From: Streptomyces coeruleorubidus
GTDB lineage: Bacteria; Actinomycetota; Actinomycetes; Streptomycetales; Streptomycetaceae
Direction: 5' to 3'
Assembly (NCBI RefSeq): GCF_008705135.1
Contig: NZ_CP023694.1
Span: 7,415,001 to 7,479,000, forward strand
DNA: 64,000 nucleotides
This document shows positions 25,480 through 34,266 of the stretch, piece by piece. The notes beneath the pieces were generated by a model that was not told where the DNA came from, made no database searches, and saw only the letters and a program-made list of their open reading frames with translations. Within the stretch, counting starts at the first letter, position 1. Every line of letters starts with the position of its first letter. The translations under genes were made by a program, and so were the position numbers.

Positions 25480-25519
25480 GGGGCCGTCCTCCCGCCACGG
25501 GGGTCGGGAGGACGGCCCC
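25480..25519 (+). terminator. Perfect 15-bp terminator hairpin
   Basis: Bases 25480-25494 pair perfectly with 25505-25519 around a 10-base loop, 25 bases after the secreted-protein stop. The rest of the 430-base gap to 25885 holds no convincing gene; a TTGACG at 25784 may belong to the promoter of the next gene. Confidence 0.8.
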
Positions 25520-25885
25520 GTACCGCCCGGGAACCCGGGGGAGACCGTCGTACTTCGGCCAACTTCACCGGACCGCCACGCCCCGGGACCAGCCGCCCCA
25601 CCCCTTCGCCGCGTACGGAAGGATCGGCAGCCGGCCATGGGCAGTTCGTCCGATCTCCGGCGGTCAGGATCCGCCGCGGGACGTCTTCCGGCTACCCTCT
25701 TGTCCCCCTCCCCTTTGCCGTCGTACTGCTCAGGGCCCCTCCGCCCGGCCCGCCGGTCCCGGCCACATGGCCGAACATCCGGTCGTTGACGATTCGACAT
25801 GACTGCCGCGTGCCCGACGGGGCATGGATCCCCGTGAACGTGTTCGAGCAGGAGGGGAACCGACATCGGCGCGCGGGCGGGGGTC

Positions 25886-26368
25886 ATGGAGAGGCAGGCA
25901 CGAGGAGGCGGTCCCATAACGATCGGGGCGTTCTCCGCGAAGACGGTGGAGGACAAGACCGAAGACGTCACGGAGCAGGTGCCGGCGCCTCAGTTGAGGC
26001 GCAGACTCGGGCGGGCGGACCTGCGGGCCGTGCCGGAGGCCCGCAGGGCCCTCCGGGAGCTGCTCGGGCAGTGGGGGAGGTCCGCGCGATCGGACGTGGC
26101 GGAATTGCTGACCAGCGAACTCGTCACCAACGCGATCGTCCACACCGACCACGACGCGGTCCTGACGGCCACCGTCGGACCCCGTGGACTACGGGTGGAG
26201 GTACGGGACTTCGTGGCCCGCAGACCGCGGCTGCGTGTACCGGTCGCCGACGACGGTACGAACGGCAGGGGCCTGTTCCTGGTGCAGTCCCTGGCGGACG
26301 CCTGGGGCGTCAGGGCGCACGGTGTGGGCAAGGCCGTCTGGTTCGAGCTGGAGGCCGAGGCGGCGTGA
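25886..26368 (+). CDS. Serine/threonine-kinase-type ATP-binding protein (anti-sigma factor-like)
   Basis: A 160-residue single-domain GHKL ATPase of the RsbW/SpoIIAB type. The N-box region is LLTSELVTNAIVHT, the G1 box is VEVRDFVARRPRLR and the G2 box is GRGLFLVQSLADAWGV, all in order. Proteins of this kind phosphorylate anti-anti-sigma proteins or bind sigma factors. The first 40 residues are not conserved and the start (ATG 25886) is uncertain; a start further downstream is possible. The STAS protein elsewhere in the window is not adjacent. Confidence 0.8.
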   Translation: MERQARGGGPITIGAFSAKTVEDKTEDVTEQVPAPQLRRRLGRADLRAVPEARRALRELLGQWGRSARSDVAELLTSELVTNAIVHTDHDAVLTATVGPRGLRVEVRDFVARRPRLRVPVADDGTNGRGLFLVQSLADAWGVRAHGVGKAVWFELEAEAA

Positions 26369-26425
26369 ACGGAGAAGGGACGCGGCCCGCAGGCCACGCC
26401 CCCTCCTCGGTTCTGTGCGGCTCGG

Positions 26426-27466
26426 TCAGCCGAACTGCTGCTCCAGGTCCTTGAGCTTGCGCTCCAGGGAGTCCAGACGCGGCAGCGCCATGGTGTCGTC
26501 CTCCGCGGTGAGGTCGACGGTCACCGGGTCAGCTCCTTTGCGCACCGGCTGAAGGGAGGGACGCGAGCGCACGGGCAGGGGCTCCGGCGCGGATATGGCA
26601 GGCTCCGCGGTGACCTGCGAGGAGCCGCGCTCCACCTGCACCTCCAGCTGGCGTCCGCCGCCACGGCCGAAGTGGCCGCGGTGGCCGCGGCTGATCGCCT
26701 TCAGCTGGGCCCGCTCCACCCGCTGCTGGTCGCGCCGCCGCTGCCGGGCCTCTTCCTTCTTGCGCTTGTCGTCGCGCACCTCGTCGACGGCCTCGTCCAG
26801 GCTGCGTACACCCTCCAGGAGCATCAGCGACCAGGCGCGGTAGGTCTCCCGGGGGGCCCGCAGCCAGCGCACCATACGGATCTGCGGCAGCGGGCGGGGC
26901 ACCAGGCCCTGCTCCCGCAGGGCGGCCCGGCGGGTCTGCTTCAGCGCGCGGTCGAAGAGGACCGCCGCCGAGAGGGACATGCCGGCGAAGAAGTGGGGGG
27001 CGCCGTCGTGGCCGACGCCCCTGGGCGCGTGCACCCAGTTGAACCAGGCCGCGGCGAAGGCGAACGTCCAGACCAGTATCCGCGAGCCGAGCGCGGCGTC
27101 ACCGTGGCTGGCCTCGCGCACCGCGAGGACGGAACAGAACATCGCCGCGCCGTCCAGGCCGAACGGGACGAGGTACTGCCAGCCGCCGGACAGTCCGAGG
27201 TTCTGCTCGCCGAAGCCGACCAGGCCGTGGAAGGAGAGCAGGGCGGCGACGGCCGCACAGCAGAACAGGAGGAGGTAGGAGAGGGTGCCGTAGACGGCTT
27301 CCTTACGTCTGCGGCGTTCCTCGCTGCGCTCCCAGGAATCGTCCGCGCTCGTGTCCTTGACCGAGGAGCGCTTGCCGCGCGCGAGCACCGCCACCGCCGC
27401 CAGCATGCCCAGGAGAAGCACGGCGCCCGGAAGCAGCCAGTTCAGCGATATGTCGGTCAGTCTCAT
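26426..27466 (-). CDS. DUF2637 domain membrane protein (SpdB-like)
   Basis: A 346-residue protein. A first membrane helix (LLPGAVLLLGMLAAVAVLA) is followed by a charged segment and about four further helices in the DUF2637 region (LSFHGLVGFGEQNLGL, VPFGLDGAAMFCSVLAVREASHGD). The C-terminal 150 residues are soluble, basic and glutamine/arginine-rich, ending in a likely short coiled coil (SLERKLKDLEQQFG). DUF2637 proteins resemble transfer proteins of streptomycete plasmids but are also chromosomal housekeeping genes. ATG at 27466 follows AAGGGA. Confidence 0.85.
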   Translation of the reverse strand: MRLTDISLNWLLPGAVLLLGMLAAVAVLARGKRSSVKDTSADDSWERSEERRRRKEAVYGTLSYLLLFCCAAVAALLSFHGLVGFGEQNLGLSGGWQYLVPFGLDGAAMFCSVLAVREASHGDAALGSRILVWTFAFAAAWFNWVHAPRGVGHDGAPHFFAGMSLSAAVLFDRALKQTRRAALREQGLVPRPLPQIRMVRWLRAPRETYRAWSLMLLEGVRSLDEAVDEVRDDKRKKEEARQRRRDQQRVERAQLKAISRGHRGHFGRGGGRQLEVQVERGSSQVTAEPAISAPEPLPVRSRPSLQPVRKGADPVTVDLTAEDDTMALPRLDSLERKLKDLEQQFG

Positions 27467-27780
27467 CTGGGTGGTCCCTTGCATTGGGATAGGGCGTAAC
27501 GCCCGCCATAGTGGCCCAATCCCACCGGCCCTCAGGGGGTTTCGGGGCAAGAGGCCGCCAAGGAAGTGCAAGGGATTGCCCAGGGCGGCTTTCTGCTCGA
27601 ACTGCCGCTTGAAGGGCGAGAGTTGAGTTCGAAAAAGACAACCCGTGCGGGTGGTTCTCCGGAAGTTTCCCGTGACGCGTGAGGAAGTTGTGAATCGGCT
27701 GCGCGCATGTGGGTGGCCGGTTGCGTGATGATCTTACGGGGTGGCGGCGGGCTGCTCTGTCCGCGTCTGCCCGGGGTGCC
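27467..27780. other. Intergenic region, no gene seen
   Basis: A 314-base gap between two minus-strand genes. The odd palindrome GGGCGTAACGCCC (27492-27504) lies 26 bases upstream of the DUF2637 start and may be an operator. ACCCGTGCGGGT (27641-27652) is a weak inverted repeat. I see no open frame with a ribosome site and codon bias. Confidence 0.5.
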
Positions 27781-28632
27781 TCAACCGGCCGTGGCCAGCA
27801 GCTTGTTGACCCGGTCGGCGTCGCAGGTGCGCGGGCAGGTGGCGCAGGTGTCCTCGGGGCGCAGGGTGTAGAACATGCAGCAGCTCGCGCGGTCCCGGGT
27901 GCGCAGCGGCTCGCCGCCGGGGCCGGTCAGCTCGCGGAAGGCCGCCGTGCCCACGTACGGCTTGGTCGCGCCCGGCAGGAGCAGCTCCAGCTCGCGCATC
28001 GCACGCCGCTCCTCGATCTCGCCGAGCAGCTGGGCGACGTACCAGAGCCCCTCGACGATCTCGTCCGTCGCCATACCCCACAGGGCCCGGCCGCGGCGCC
28101 GCATCCTGGGGCCAAAACCGGCCAGGACCGGCTCCATGTGCTCGGCGACCGCCGACCGCACCTCGGCCCGCAGTGCCTCCTCGTCCGGGACGACCCGGGC
28201 GCCGGGCAGCGCGGCGGCCTCGTCGCCGGGCAGGCAGGCGAACCCGGCCGGGCGGACGGCCAGGTGGCCGACGGGGTGGTCGGGCGCCGTGCGGTCGTAC
28301 GAGACGTGCGTCACGGGGTAGCGGGGCACGCGGCGGTGCAGGAACCAGGGGACGGTGATCAGGAGGCAGGCCGGCCAGGCGTAGCGGTGCAGGCCGAAGC
28401 TGGCGATCACGTCGGGGCGTGCCTGCCGGTCGTAGTCCCGGCGGATCTGGGCGTCGTCCCAGGATAGGAAGGCGTCGAGGCCGGGGCCGGCTTCCGCGAG
28501 CGCGGCGGCGGTGGTCCAGTTGCCGCCCCGGGGGGCCTCGTCCCCGGCGGTCAGTTCGGTGATGGCCAGCCCCGGGAGGACCTCGGCCAGACGGGCGTAC
28601 GCGCCGGAGAGGGCCGAAGGGGGCAAGGGCAT
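27781..28632 (-). CDS. FhuF-like (2Fe-2S) ferric-siderophore reductase
   Basis: A 283-residue protein. The C-terminus has the FhuF signature of four cysteines, CC-X10-C-X2-C (C251, C252, C263, C266), holding a [2Fe-2S] cluster, plus an extra cysteine at 270. FhuF-type proteins reduce iron in imported siderophores in the cytoplasm. The N-terminal 200 residues match the loosely conserved body of the family. ATG at 28632 is chosen because the alternative upstream start would place the iron box inside the coding region. An iron box and a tandem 12-base repeat lie upstream, so iron-dependent repression by a DmdR/IdeR protein is likely. Confidence 0.88.
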   Translation of the reverse strand: MPLPPSALSGAYARLAEVLPGLAITELTAGDEAPRGGNWTTAAALAEAGPGLDAFLSWDDAQIRRDYDRQARPDVIASFGLHRYAWPACLLITVPWFLHRRVPRYPVTHVSYDRTAPDHPVGHLAVRPAGFACLPGDEAAALPGARVVPDEEALRAEVRSAVAEHMEPVLAGFGPRMRRRGRALWGMATDEIVEGLWYVAQLLGEIEERRAMRELELLLPGATKPYVGTAAFRELTGPGGEPLRTRDRASCCMFYTLRPEDTCATCPRTCDADRVNKLLATAG

Positions 28633-28648
28633 GGGATCACCGGTCCGC

Positions 28649-28672
28649 GTCTGTTGAACGGTCTGTTGAACG
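28649..28672. repeat. Two perfect tandem copies of a 12-mer in the FhuF-like gene leader
   Basis: GTCTGTTGAACG at 28649-28660 is repeated at once at 28661-28672. The repeat lies between the iron box and the start codon. Confidence 0.75.
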
Positions 28673-28680
28673 GGTCGCTT

Positions 28681-28699
28681 GAAGGTAAGCCTTACCTTA
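28681..28699 (-). promoter_or_regulatory. Iron box (DmdR/IdeR site) of the FhuF-like gene
   Basis: On the minus strand the 19-mer reads TAAGGTAAGGCTTACCTTC, matching the actinobacterial iron-box consensus TTAGGTTAGGCTAACCTAA at 14 positions. It is a near-perfect palindrome about 50 bases upstream of the FhuF-like start. Confidence 0.8.
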
Positions 28700-28814
28700 C
28701 CCAAGATCGCCGGGATTTGAACTGGCGGCCGGTGCGCTTATGGTGCTTGACGGACGAGTAACAACCCGCCGTAATGACCCCAAGTACCGATACGTCCGGA
28801 GGAGGAGCCGAGCC

Positions 28815-29663
28815 GTGAAGCAGGGCGCGCAGGGCTCCGCCGGGGCGGAGGTGCCGCGGGCGGGGGCGCCGGGTGGGCAGGGTGGGCAGGTGCGGGTGCC
28901 GCAGCAGCCCGGGGTGGCCGATGCGGGCCGGGTGAGGCCCGGGGGCGGCGGGGCTTCCGAGGTGGTCCGGGGGGAGCACACGCACAGTGAGCCCGCCGCG
29001 CCGTCCGCCCAGCCGTCCGCTCCGCGGGGCCGGTCCGTCGTTCAGCGGTCCTCGGTGCGCGGGCAGATCGTGGACGCGCTGCGGGCCGCGCTGGTGGCCG
29101 GGGACCTCAGGCCCGGGGAGGTGTACTCGGCTCCGGTGCTGGGCGAGCGGTTCGGGGTCTCCGCGACACCGGTGCGGGAAGCGATGCAGCAGCTGGCCAT
29201 CGAGGGTGCCGTCGAGGTCGTGCCGAACCGTGGGTTCCGGGTGGTCGAGCGGGGGGCGCGGGAGCTGGCGGAGCTGGCCGAGGTGCGGGCGCTGATCGAG
29301 GTGCCGGTCATGGTGCGGCTGGCCCGGACGGTGCCGGCGGAGCGCTGGGCCGAGCTGCGTCCCCTCGCCGAGGCGACGGTCCGCGCGGCGTCCTCCGGCT
29401 GCCGCGCGACCTACGCGGAGTCCGACCGGGGGTTCCACCGGGCCGTGCTGTCCCTCTCCGGGAACCAGCAGCTGGTCCAGATCGCGGAGGATTTGCACCG
29501 GCGGGCGCAGTGGCCGCTGGTGGGGAGCGGGCCGGGGATGCGGGGGAGGGCCGATCTGGTGGCGGACGCGCATGAACACACGGCGTTGCTGGACGCGTTG
29601 ATCGCCCGTGATCTGGATGTCGTGCGGGCGCTGGTGGGGGAGCACTTCGCGGGTGCGGGCTGA
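28815..29663 (+). CDS. GntR-family (FadR/FCD type) transcriptional regulator
   Basis: A 282-residue regulator. After a Gly/Pro-rich unstructured N-terminus of about 80 residues, the GntR winged helix reads LRPGEVYSAPVLGERFGVSATPVREAMQQL, and the C-terminal all-helical FCD ligand domain contains EVRALIEVPVMVRL and DRGFHRAVLSLSGN, with the histidines that often bind a metal. Ligand and targets are unknown. GTG at 28815 follows GGAGGAG. TTGACG at 28747-28752 with TAATGA 19 bases on may be its promoter. It is divergent from the FhuF-like gene. Confidence 0.88.
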   Translation: MKQGAQGSAGAEVPRAGAPGGQGGQVRVPQQPGVADAGRVRPGGGGASEVVRGEHTHSEPAAPSAQPSAPRGRSVVQRSSVRGQIVDALRAALVAGDLRPGEVYSAPVLGERFGVSATPVREAMQQLAIEGAVEVVPNRGFRVVERGARELAELAEVRALIEVPVMVRLARTVPAERWAELRPLAEATVRAASSGCRATYAESDRGFHRAVLSLSGNQQLVQIAEDLHRRAQWPLVGSGPGMRGRADLVADAHEHTALLDALIARDLDVVRALVGEHFAGAG

Positions 29664-29830
29664 GTGGGGTGCGCGCCGCTTGCGCCTACGGCGTTGACGC
29701 GCCAACCGCTTCCCTGGCTGCGGGCAGTCGTGCCGCTTGGGGCGGCACGGGTGGGCGCAGCGGCACCTCGTCGCGCCGAGCCGCGGACCCACCCGGCCTC
29801 AGCGACAACGCCGGGTACCCTTCAGCGCCG

Positions 29831-30604
29831 TCAAGCCGTCGCCGCCGGCGGAGCCAACTGCCGTGCCAGCCACGTCGGCACGCCCCCGAGCAACCGGAAC
29901 AACCGCCGGGCCTCCTCCCGCAGCCGGGACGCCTCCGGCTCGGTCTCCGTGTCGGCGAGCGACACCAGCGCCGGCGCCGTACCGACGAGATAACCCAGCT
30001 CCTCACGGATCCGCAGCGACTCCGTGAACCCGTGCCGGGCCTCCGCCAACTCCCCGTCCCACAACGCGAGTCCGGCCAGATGCCGCCACGTGAAGGACAG
30101 CAGCAACGGGTCGGACTGCGCCGTCGCCCCCGCGTGCGCACGGCGGTACGCGGCCCGCGCCGCCTGCGGGGAACGCGCCAGGTTCTCCGCGACCAACCCG
30201 CGACGGAAGTCCAGCAGGGCCCGCTGCGGAGCCCCCGGAGGGATCAGCGCCGCCGCCCGCCCCAGCGCCGCCCGCGCCTCGTCGGCCCGGTCGCGCACCG
30301 CGAGCACCGTCGCGGCGTAGGCCAAGTACCCGCGTTCACAAGCGGCCGCGCCCCGCTCGTCGTCGCTGTGGGCCAGCGCCTCGGCGGTGCGCAGGGCGTC
30401 CTCGGCCTCCTCCCAGCCCTGCTCCGTGTACAGACACCGTTCCACCAGCAGCGACGCGCGTTGCAGCGCCGCCGCGGGGGTGTCCGGTAGCAGCAGGGCG
30501 GCCGCGTCGGCCCAGCACGCGCGTGAGCGCAGCCGCCATACCGCGGTCTGGAGGGGATCGTCACCGGCGGTCGTTCCGTTACCAGACATGGCGGTATGCG
30601 CCAC
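29831..30604 (-). CDS. TPR-like helical repeat protein of unknown function
   Basis: A 257-residue, almost entirely alpha-helical, alanine-rich protein. Pairs of helices such as EEAEDALRTAEALAHSDDER and ADEARAALGRAAALIPPGAP look like tetratricopeptide repeats. GTG at 30604 is preferred since GGAGG lies five bases upstream; ATG at 30622 and 30589 are alternatives. It may be a scaffold or interaction protein. No neighbour suggests a role. Confidence 0.7.
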   Translation of the reverse strand: MAHTAMSGNGTTAGDDPLQTAVWRLRSRACWADAAALLLPDTPAAALQRASLLVERCLYTEQGWEEAEDALRTAEALAHSDDERGAAACERGYLAYAATVLAVRDRADEARAALGRAAALIPPGAPQRALLDFRRGLVAENLARSPQAARAAYRRAHAGATAQSDPLLLSFTWRHLAGLALWDGELAEARHGFTESLRIREELGYLVGTAPALVSLADTETEPEASRLREEARRLFRLLGGVPTWLARQLAPPAATA

Positions 30605-30718
30605 GTTGCCCTCCCCGAGCACGCCATCGAGCTGTTGAGTGGTGGCGGCATCTCAGCACGAATCGCGGCGCGGGGCCAAGAGGGTGGGTGAAGGATTTCA
30701 CAAAGTCGTGGGACTCCT

Positions 30719-30747
30719 GGGCGCCCCGTGCTCGCGCCGGGGCGCCC
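30719..30747 (-). terminator. Terminator hairpin after the PucR gene
   Basis: GGGCGCCCC (30719-30727) pairs perfectly with GGGGCGCCC (30739-30747) around an 11-base loop, seven bases beyond the PucR stop codon on the minus strand. Confidence 0.65.
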
Positions 30748-30753
30748 CGTGTC

Positions 30754-32427
30754 TCAGCTCATCCGCAGCGCCAGGAAGAAGTCGAGCTTGTCCTCCAGGC
30801 GCGACAGGTCGCGGCTCGTCAACTGCTCGATCCGGCCGACCCGGTAGCGCAGCGTGTTGACGTGGAGGTGGAGCCGGGCGGCGCAGCGGGTCCAGGAGCC
30901 GTCGCAGTCCAGGAAGGCCTCCAGGGTGGGGATCAGTTCGGCTCTGTGGCGGCGGTCGTAGTCGCGGAGGGGGTCCAGGAGGCGGGCCGTGAAGGCGCGG
31001 CGGACGTCGTCCGGGACGAAGGGCAGCAGGAGGACGTGGGAGGCCAGTTCCTGGTGGCCCGCCGCGCAGACCCGGCCGGGGCGGGCCGCCGCCACCCGGC
31101 GGGCGTGCCGGGCCTCCTCCAGTGCGCCGCGCAGGCCCTCCGCCGAGTGCACGGCCGCGCTGACGCCCAGCGTGAGGCGGCCGTCGTCGTTCAGACCGGC
31201 CGTCAGGGGGTCCCGTACGGACTCCAGGAGCGCGTCCGCGAGGACGCCGGTCTCCGAGCCGTCGTGCTCCGTCGAGACGGCCGGGAGCGGGACGAGGGCG
31301 ATGGCCTCGTCGCCCGTGTGGGCCACGGCGATGCGGTCGGACGGCTCGGGGCCGGCCGACAGGGGGTCGACGAGGATCTCCTCCAGCAGGGCCTGGGCGA
31401 CCGGGCCGCCCTCGATCTCCGCGCCGTCCCAGTCGACGCGGGCCACGATCACCTGCCAGTGCGGCGCGGCCCCGAGGCCGGGCAGCAGGACCGGGGCGGC
31501 CACCCGGAGGCGGGCGGCGATCTCGCCGGGGGCGGCGCCCGTCTGGACCAGTTCCAGGACCTCCTGGGCGAGGCGGCGGCGGACCGTGCGGGCGGCCTCT
31601 CGGCGGTCCCGCTCGACCGCGATCAGCTGGGTGACGCCGTAGAGCAGGTCGAGGCGCTCCTCCGCCCAGTCCCCGGCGTCCGCCTCGACGGCCAGCAGCC
31701 AGTCGGACAGCACGGTCTCGCGGGCGTCCCGGGCGGTCTGCGGGGAGCGGCCCGTCGAGCGGATCGGGAAGAGGGAGTAGGTGGTGCCGCCCAGGAGCAC
31801 GCGGTGCGGGGCGCGGCGGCCCGTGCGGGTGGCCGTGAGGTGTTCCGCCGCCAGCCGGCCGCAGGCCTCGGCGGGGAGGGCGGGGCCCGACGCCTTCGGG
31901 CCCGCGATCAGGCGGCCGGTGGGGGAGAGGACCCAGGCGCGCAGGTCGAGGTCGGAGCCCAGCAGGTCCAGGACGACGTCCGGGCCGCCGCCCGCCGGGC
32001 CCGACGTCATCATCCGGCGGTGCCGGTCGACCACGGCCGCGAGGTCCCCGGCGCGCTCCCCGGAGACCTGCCGTACGACGTGCTCGGTGATCGTCGCGAA
32101 CGCCACCGACTCGTGCACCGCGAAGAGCGGGAGGCGGTGGCGGGCGCAGGCCGCGACCAGGTCCTCCGGTACGTCCCCGAGCTCGGCCTCGCCCGCGGCC
32201 AGGGCCGTGACCCCCTCCTGCACCAGGATCCGGACGAACGGCTCCGAGTCCGCGGCGTCCCGGCGCCAGGCCAGGCCCGTGAGCACCAGCTCGCCCCCCG
32301 AGAGGTAGCGGCTGGGGTCGCGCAGGTCGGTGGTCATCACACCGCGCACGGTGCGGTCCAGCTCGTCCTCGCCGCCGAGCAGCTTGAGGCCCAGCGCGTC
32401 GGTGTCCAGCAGTGCGCGCAGCCGCAT
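30754..32427 (-). CDS. PucR-family transcriptional regulator of purine catabolism
   Basis: A 557-residue regulator. The N-terminal PucR purine-sensing-type domain begins MRLRALLDTDALGLKLLGGEDELDR, a GGDEF-like central region follows, and the C-terminal PucR helix-turn-helix contains WTRCAARLHLHVNTLRYRVGRIEQL. It is divergent from the xanthine dehydrogenase operon across a 377-base region. PucR of Bacillus activates purine degradation genes in response to allantoin-type ligands; control of the adjacent operon is the natural inference here. Confidence 0.9.
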   Translation of the reverse strand: MRLRALLDTDALGLKLLGGEDELDRTVRGVMTTDLRDPSRYLSGGELVLTGLAWRRDAADSEPFVRILVQEGVTALAAGEAELGDVPEDLVAACARHRLPLFAVHESVAFATITEHVVRQVSGERAGDLAAVVDRHRRMMTSGPAGGGPDVVLDLLGSDLDLRAWVLSPTGRLIAGPKASGPALPAEACGRLAAEHLTATRTGRRAPHRVLLGGTTYSLFPIRSTGRSPQTARDARETVLSDWLLAVEADAGDWAEERLDLLYGVTQLIAVERDRREAARTVRRRLAQEVLELVQTGAAPGEIAARLRVAAPVLLPGLGAAPHWQVIVARVDWDGAEIEGGPVAQALLEEILVDPLSAGPEPSDRIAVAHTGDEAIALVPLPAVSTEHDGSETGVLADALLESVRDPLTAGLNDDGRLTLGVSAAVHSAEGLRGALEEARHARRVAAARPGRVCAAGHQELASHVLLLPFVPDDVRRAFTARLLDPLRDYDRRHRAELIPTLEAFLDCDGSWTRCAARLHLHVNTLRYRVGRIEQLTSRDLSRLEDKLDFFLALRMS

Positions 32428-32603
32428 TCTCGTCGCCGCCGTTCTTTGTCTCGAAATCTATGGTGGATCTTGGTGGGGTTCGCGATGAACGTCTGTTCGG
32501 TGGGCTGGTGGGCGAGGTTCGTCGCCCTCCGGGCGTGTCCCGGTTGTGTCCCAGGTCACGCGGCTGTGTCGCGCGTTTCCACAGGAAAACGAGGAGGTTT
32601 CTG

Positions 32604-32672
32604 ATGGCCTCCGTTCATACGAATCTACAAGATGCCCGTCCTGGCCAGCCAACTCCTTCATGGTTTCCGTGA
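32604..32672 (+). CDS. Possible 22-residue small ORF upstream of the xanthine dehydrogenase operon
   Basis: ATG to TGA encodes MASVHTNLQDARPGQPTPSW plus FP. AGGAGGT is six bases before the ATG, a full ribosome site. Codon use is not streptomycete-like (CAT, ACG, AAT, CTA, CAA occur), so chance is possible, or it is a regulatory leader for the operon starting 132 bases on. The rest of the gap 32428-32804 holds promoters that I cannot place firmly. Confidence 0.4.
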   Translation: MASVHTNLQDARPGQPTPSWFP

Positions 32673-32804
32673 CTGACCCCGCCGGAGCACCGCGCTGTGT
32701 ACTGGGATCACTACGCGTTAACAGCACATGAACGAGCCGGGACCGCCGCACACGGATTGGCTCAATCTGAACGCCCCACACGAAGACGAAGAAGAGAGCC
32801 GGTC

Positions 32805-33694
32805 ATGGACTTCCTTCGCCCCGCCAGCTGGGAGGAGGCGCTCGCCGCGAAAGCCGAGCATCCCACCGCTGTGCCGATCGCGGGTGGCACCGACGTGATG
32901 GTCGAGATCAACTTCGACCACCGCCGGCCCGAGTACCTCATGGACCTGAACCGCATCGGCGATCTCTCCGAGTGGGAGGTCGGCGAGGAGAGCGTGCGGC
33001 TGGGCGCCTCCGTGCCCTACACGGCGATCATGGAGAACCTGCGCGCCGAACTGCCGGGGCTCGCCCTGGCCTCGCACACGGTCGCCTCCCCGCAGATCCG
33101 CAACCGCGGCGGTGTCGGCGGCAACCTCGGCACCGCCTCCCCGGCCGGCGACGCCCACCCCGCCCTGCTCGCCGCGGGCGCCGAGGTCGAGGTCGAGTCG
33201 GTGCGCGGGGCTCGGCGCATCCCGATCGACGAGTTCTACAAGGGCGTCAAGCGCAACGCGCTGGCCCCCGACGAGCTGATCCGCGCCGTGCACGTGAAGA
33301 AGGCCGACGGGCCGCAGCAGTTCTCCAAGGTGGGGACCCGGAACGCGATGGTCATCGCCGTGTGCGCCTTCGGGCTGGCACTGCACCCCGCGACGCGGAC
33401 CGTGCGGACCGGCATCGGTTCGGCCGCCCCGACCCCCGTTCGGGCCAAGGCCGCCGAGGAGTTCCTGAACGCCGCTCTGGAGGAGGGCGGCTTCTGGGAG
33501 AACGGGAAGATCATCACCCCGTCGGTCGCCAAGCAGTTCGCGGACCTGTGCTCCGCCTCCTGCAACCCGATCGACGACGTCCGGGGCACCGCGAGCTACC
33601 GCCGCCACGCGGTCGGCGTCATGGCCCGCCGCACGCTGACCTGGACCTGGGAGTCCTACCGCGGCACCCGCCGCACCACCGAGGGAGCTGCGTA

Positions 33695-33695
<1 letters not shown>
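32805..33695 (+). CDS. Xanthine dehydrogenase family, FAD-binding subunit
   Basis: A 296-residue flavoprotein of the CoxM/XdhB type. FAD-binding motifs are IAGGTDVMV (25-33) and RGGVGGNLGTASPAGD (101-116). It passes electrons from the iron-sulfur subunit to NAD or another acceptor. ATG at 32805 follows GAAGAGAG; the stop overlaps the next start by one base (TAATG). It is the first major gene of the operon. Confidence 0.93.
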
Positions 33696-34264
<569 letters not shown>

Positions 34265-34266
34265 TC

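Noticed and set aside
28633..28704. Longer N-terminus for the FhuF-like protein
   Set aside because: It would translate the iron box and the tandem repeat, leaving no room for a promoter.
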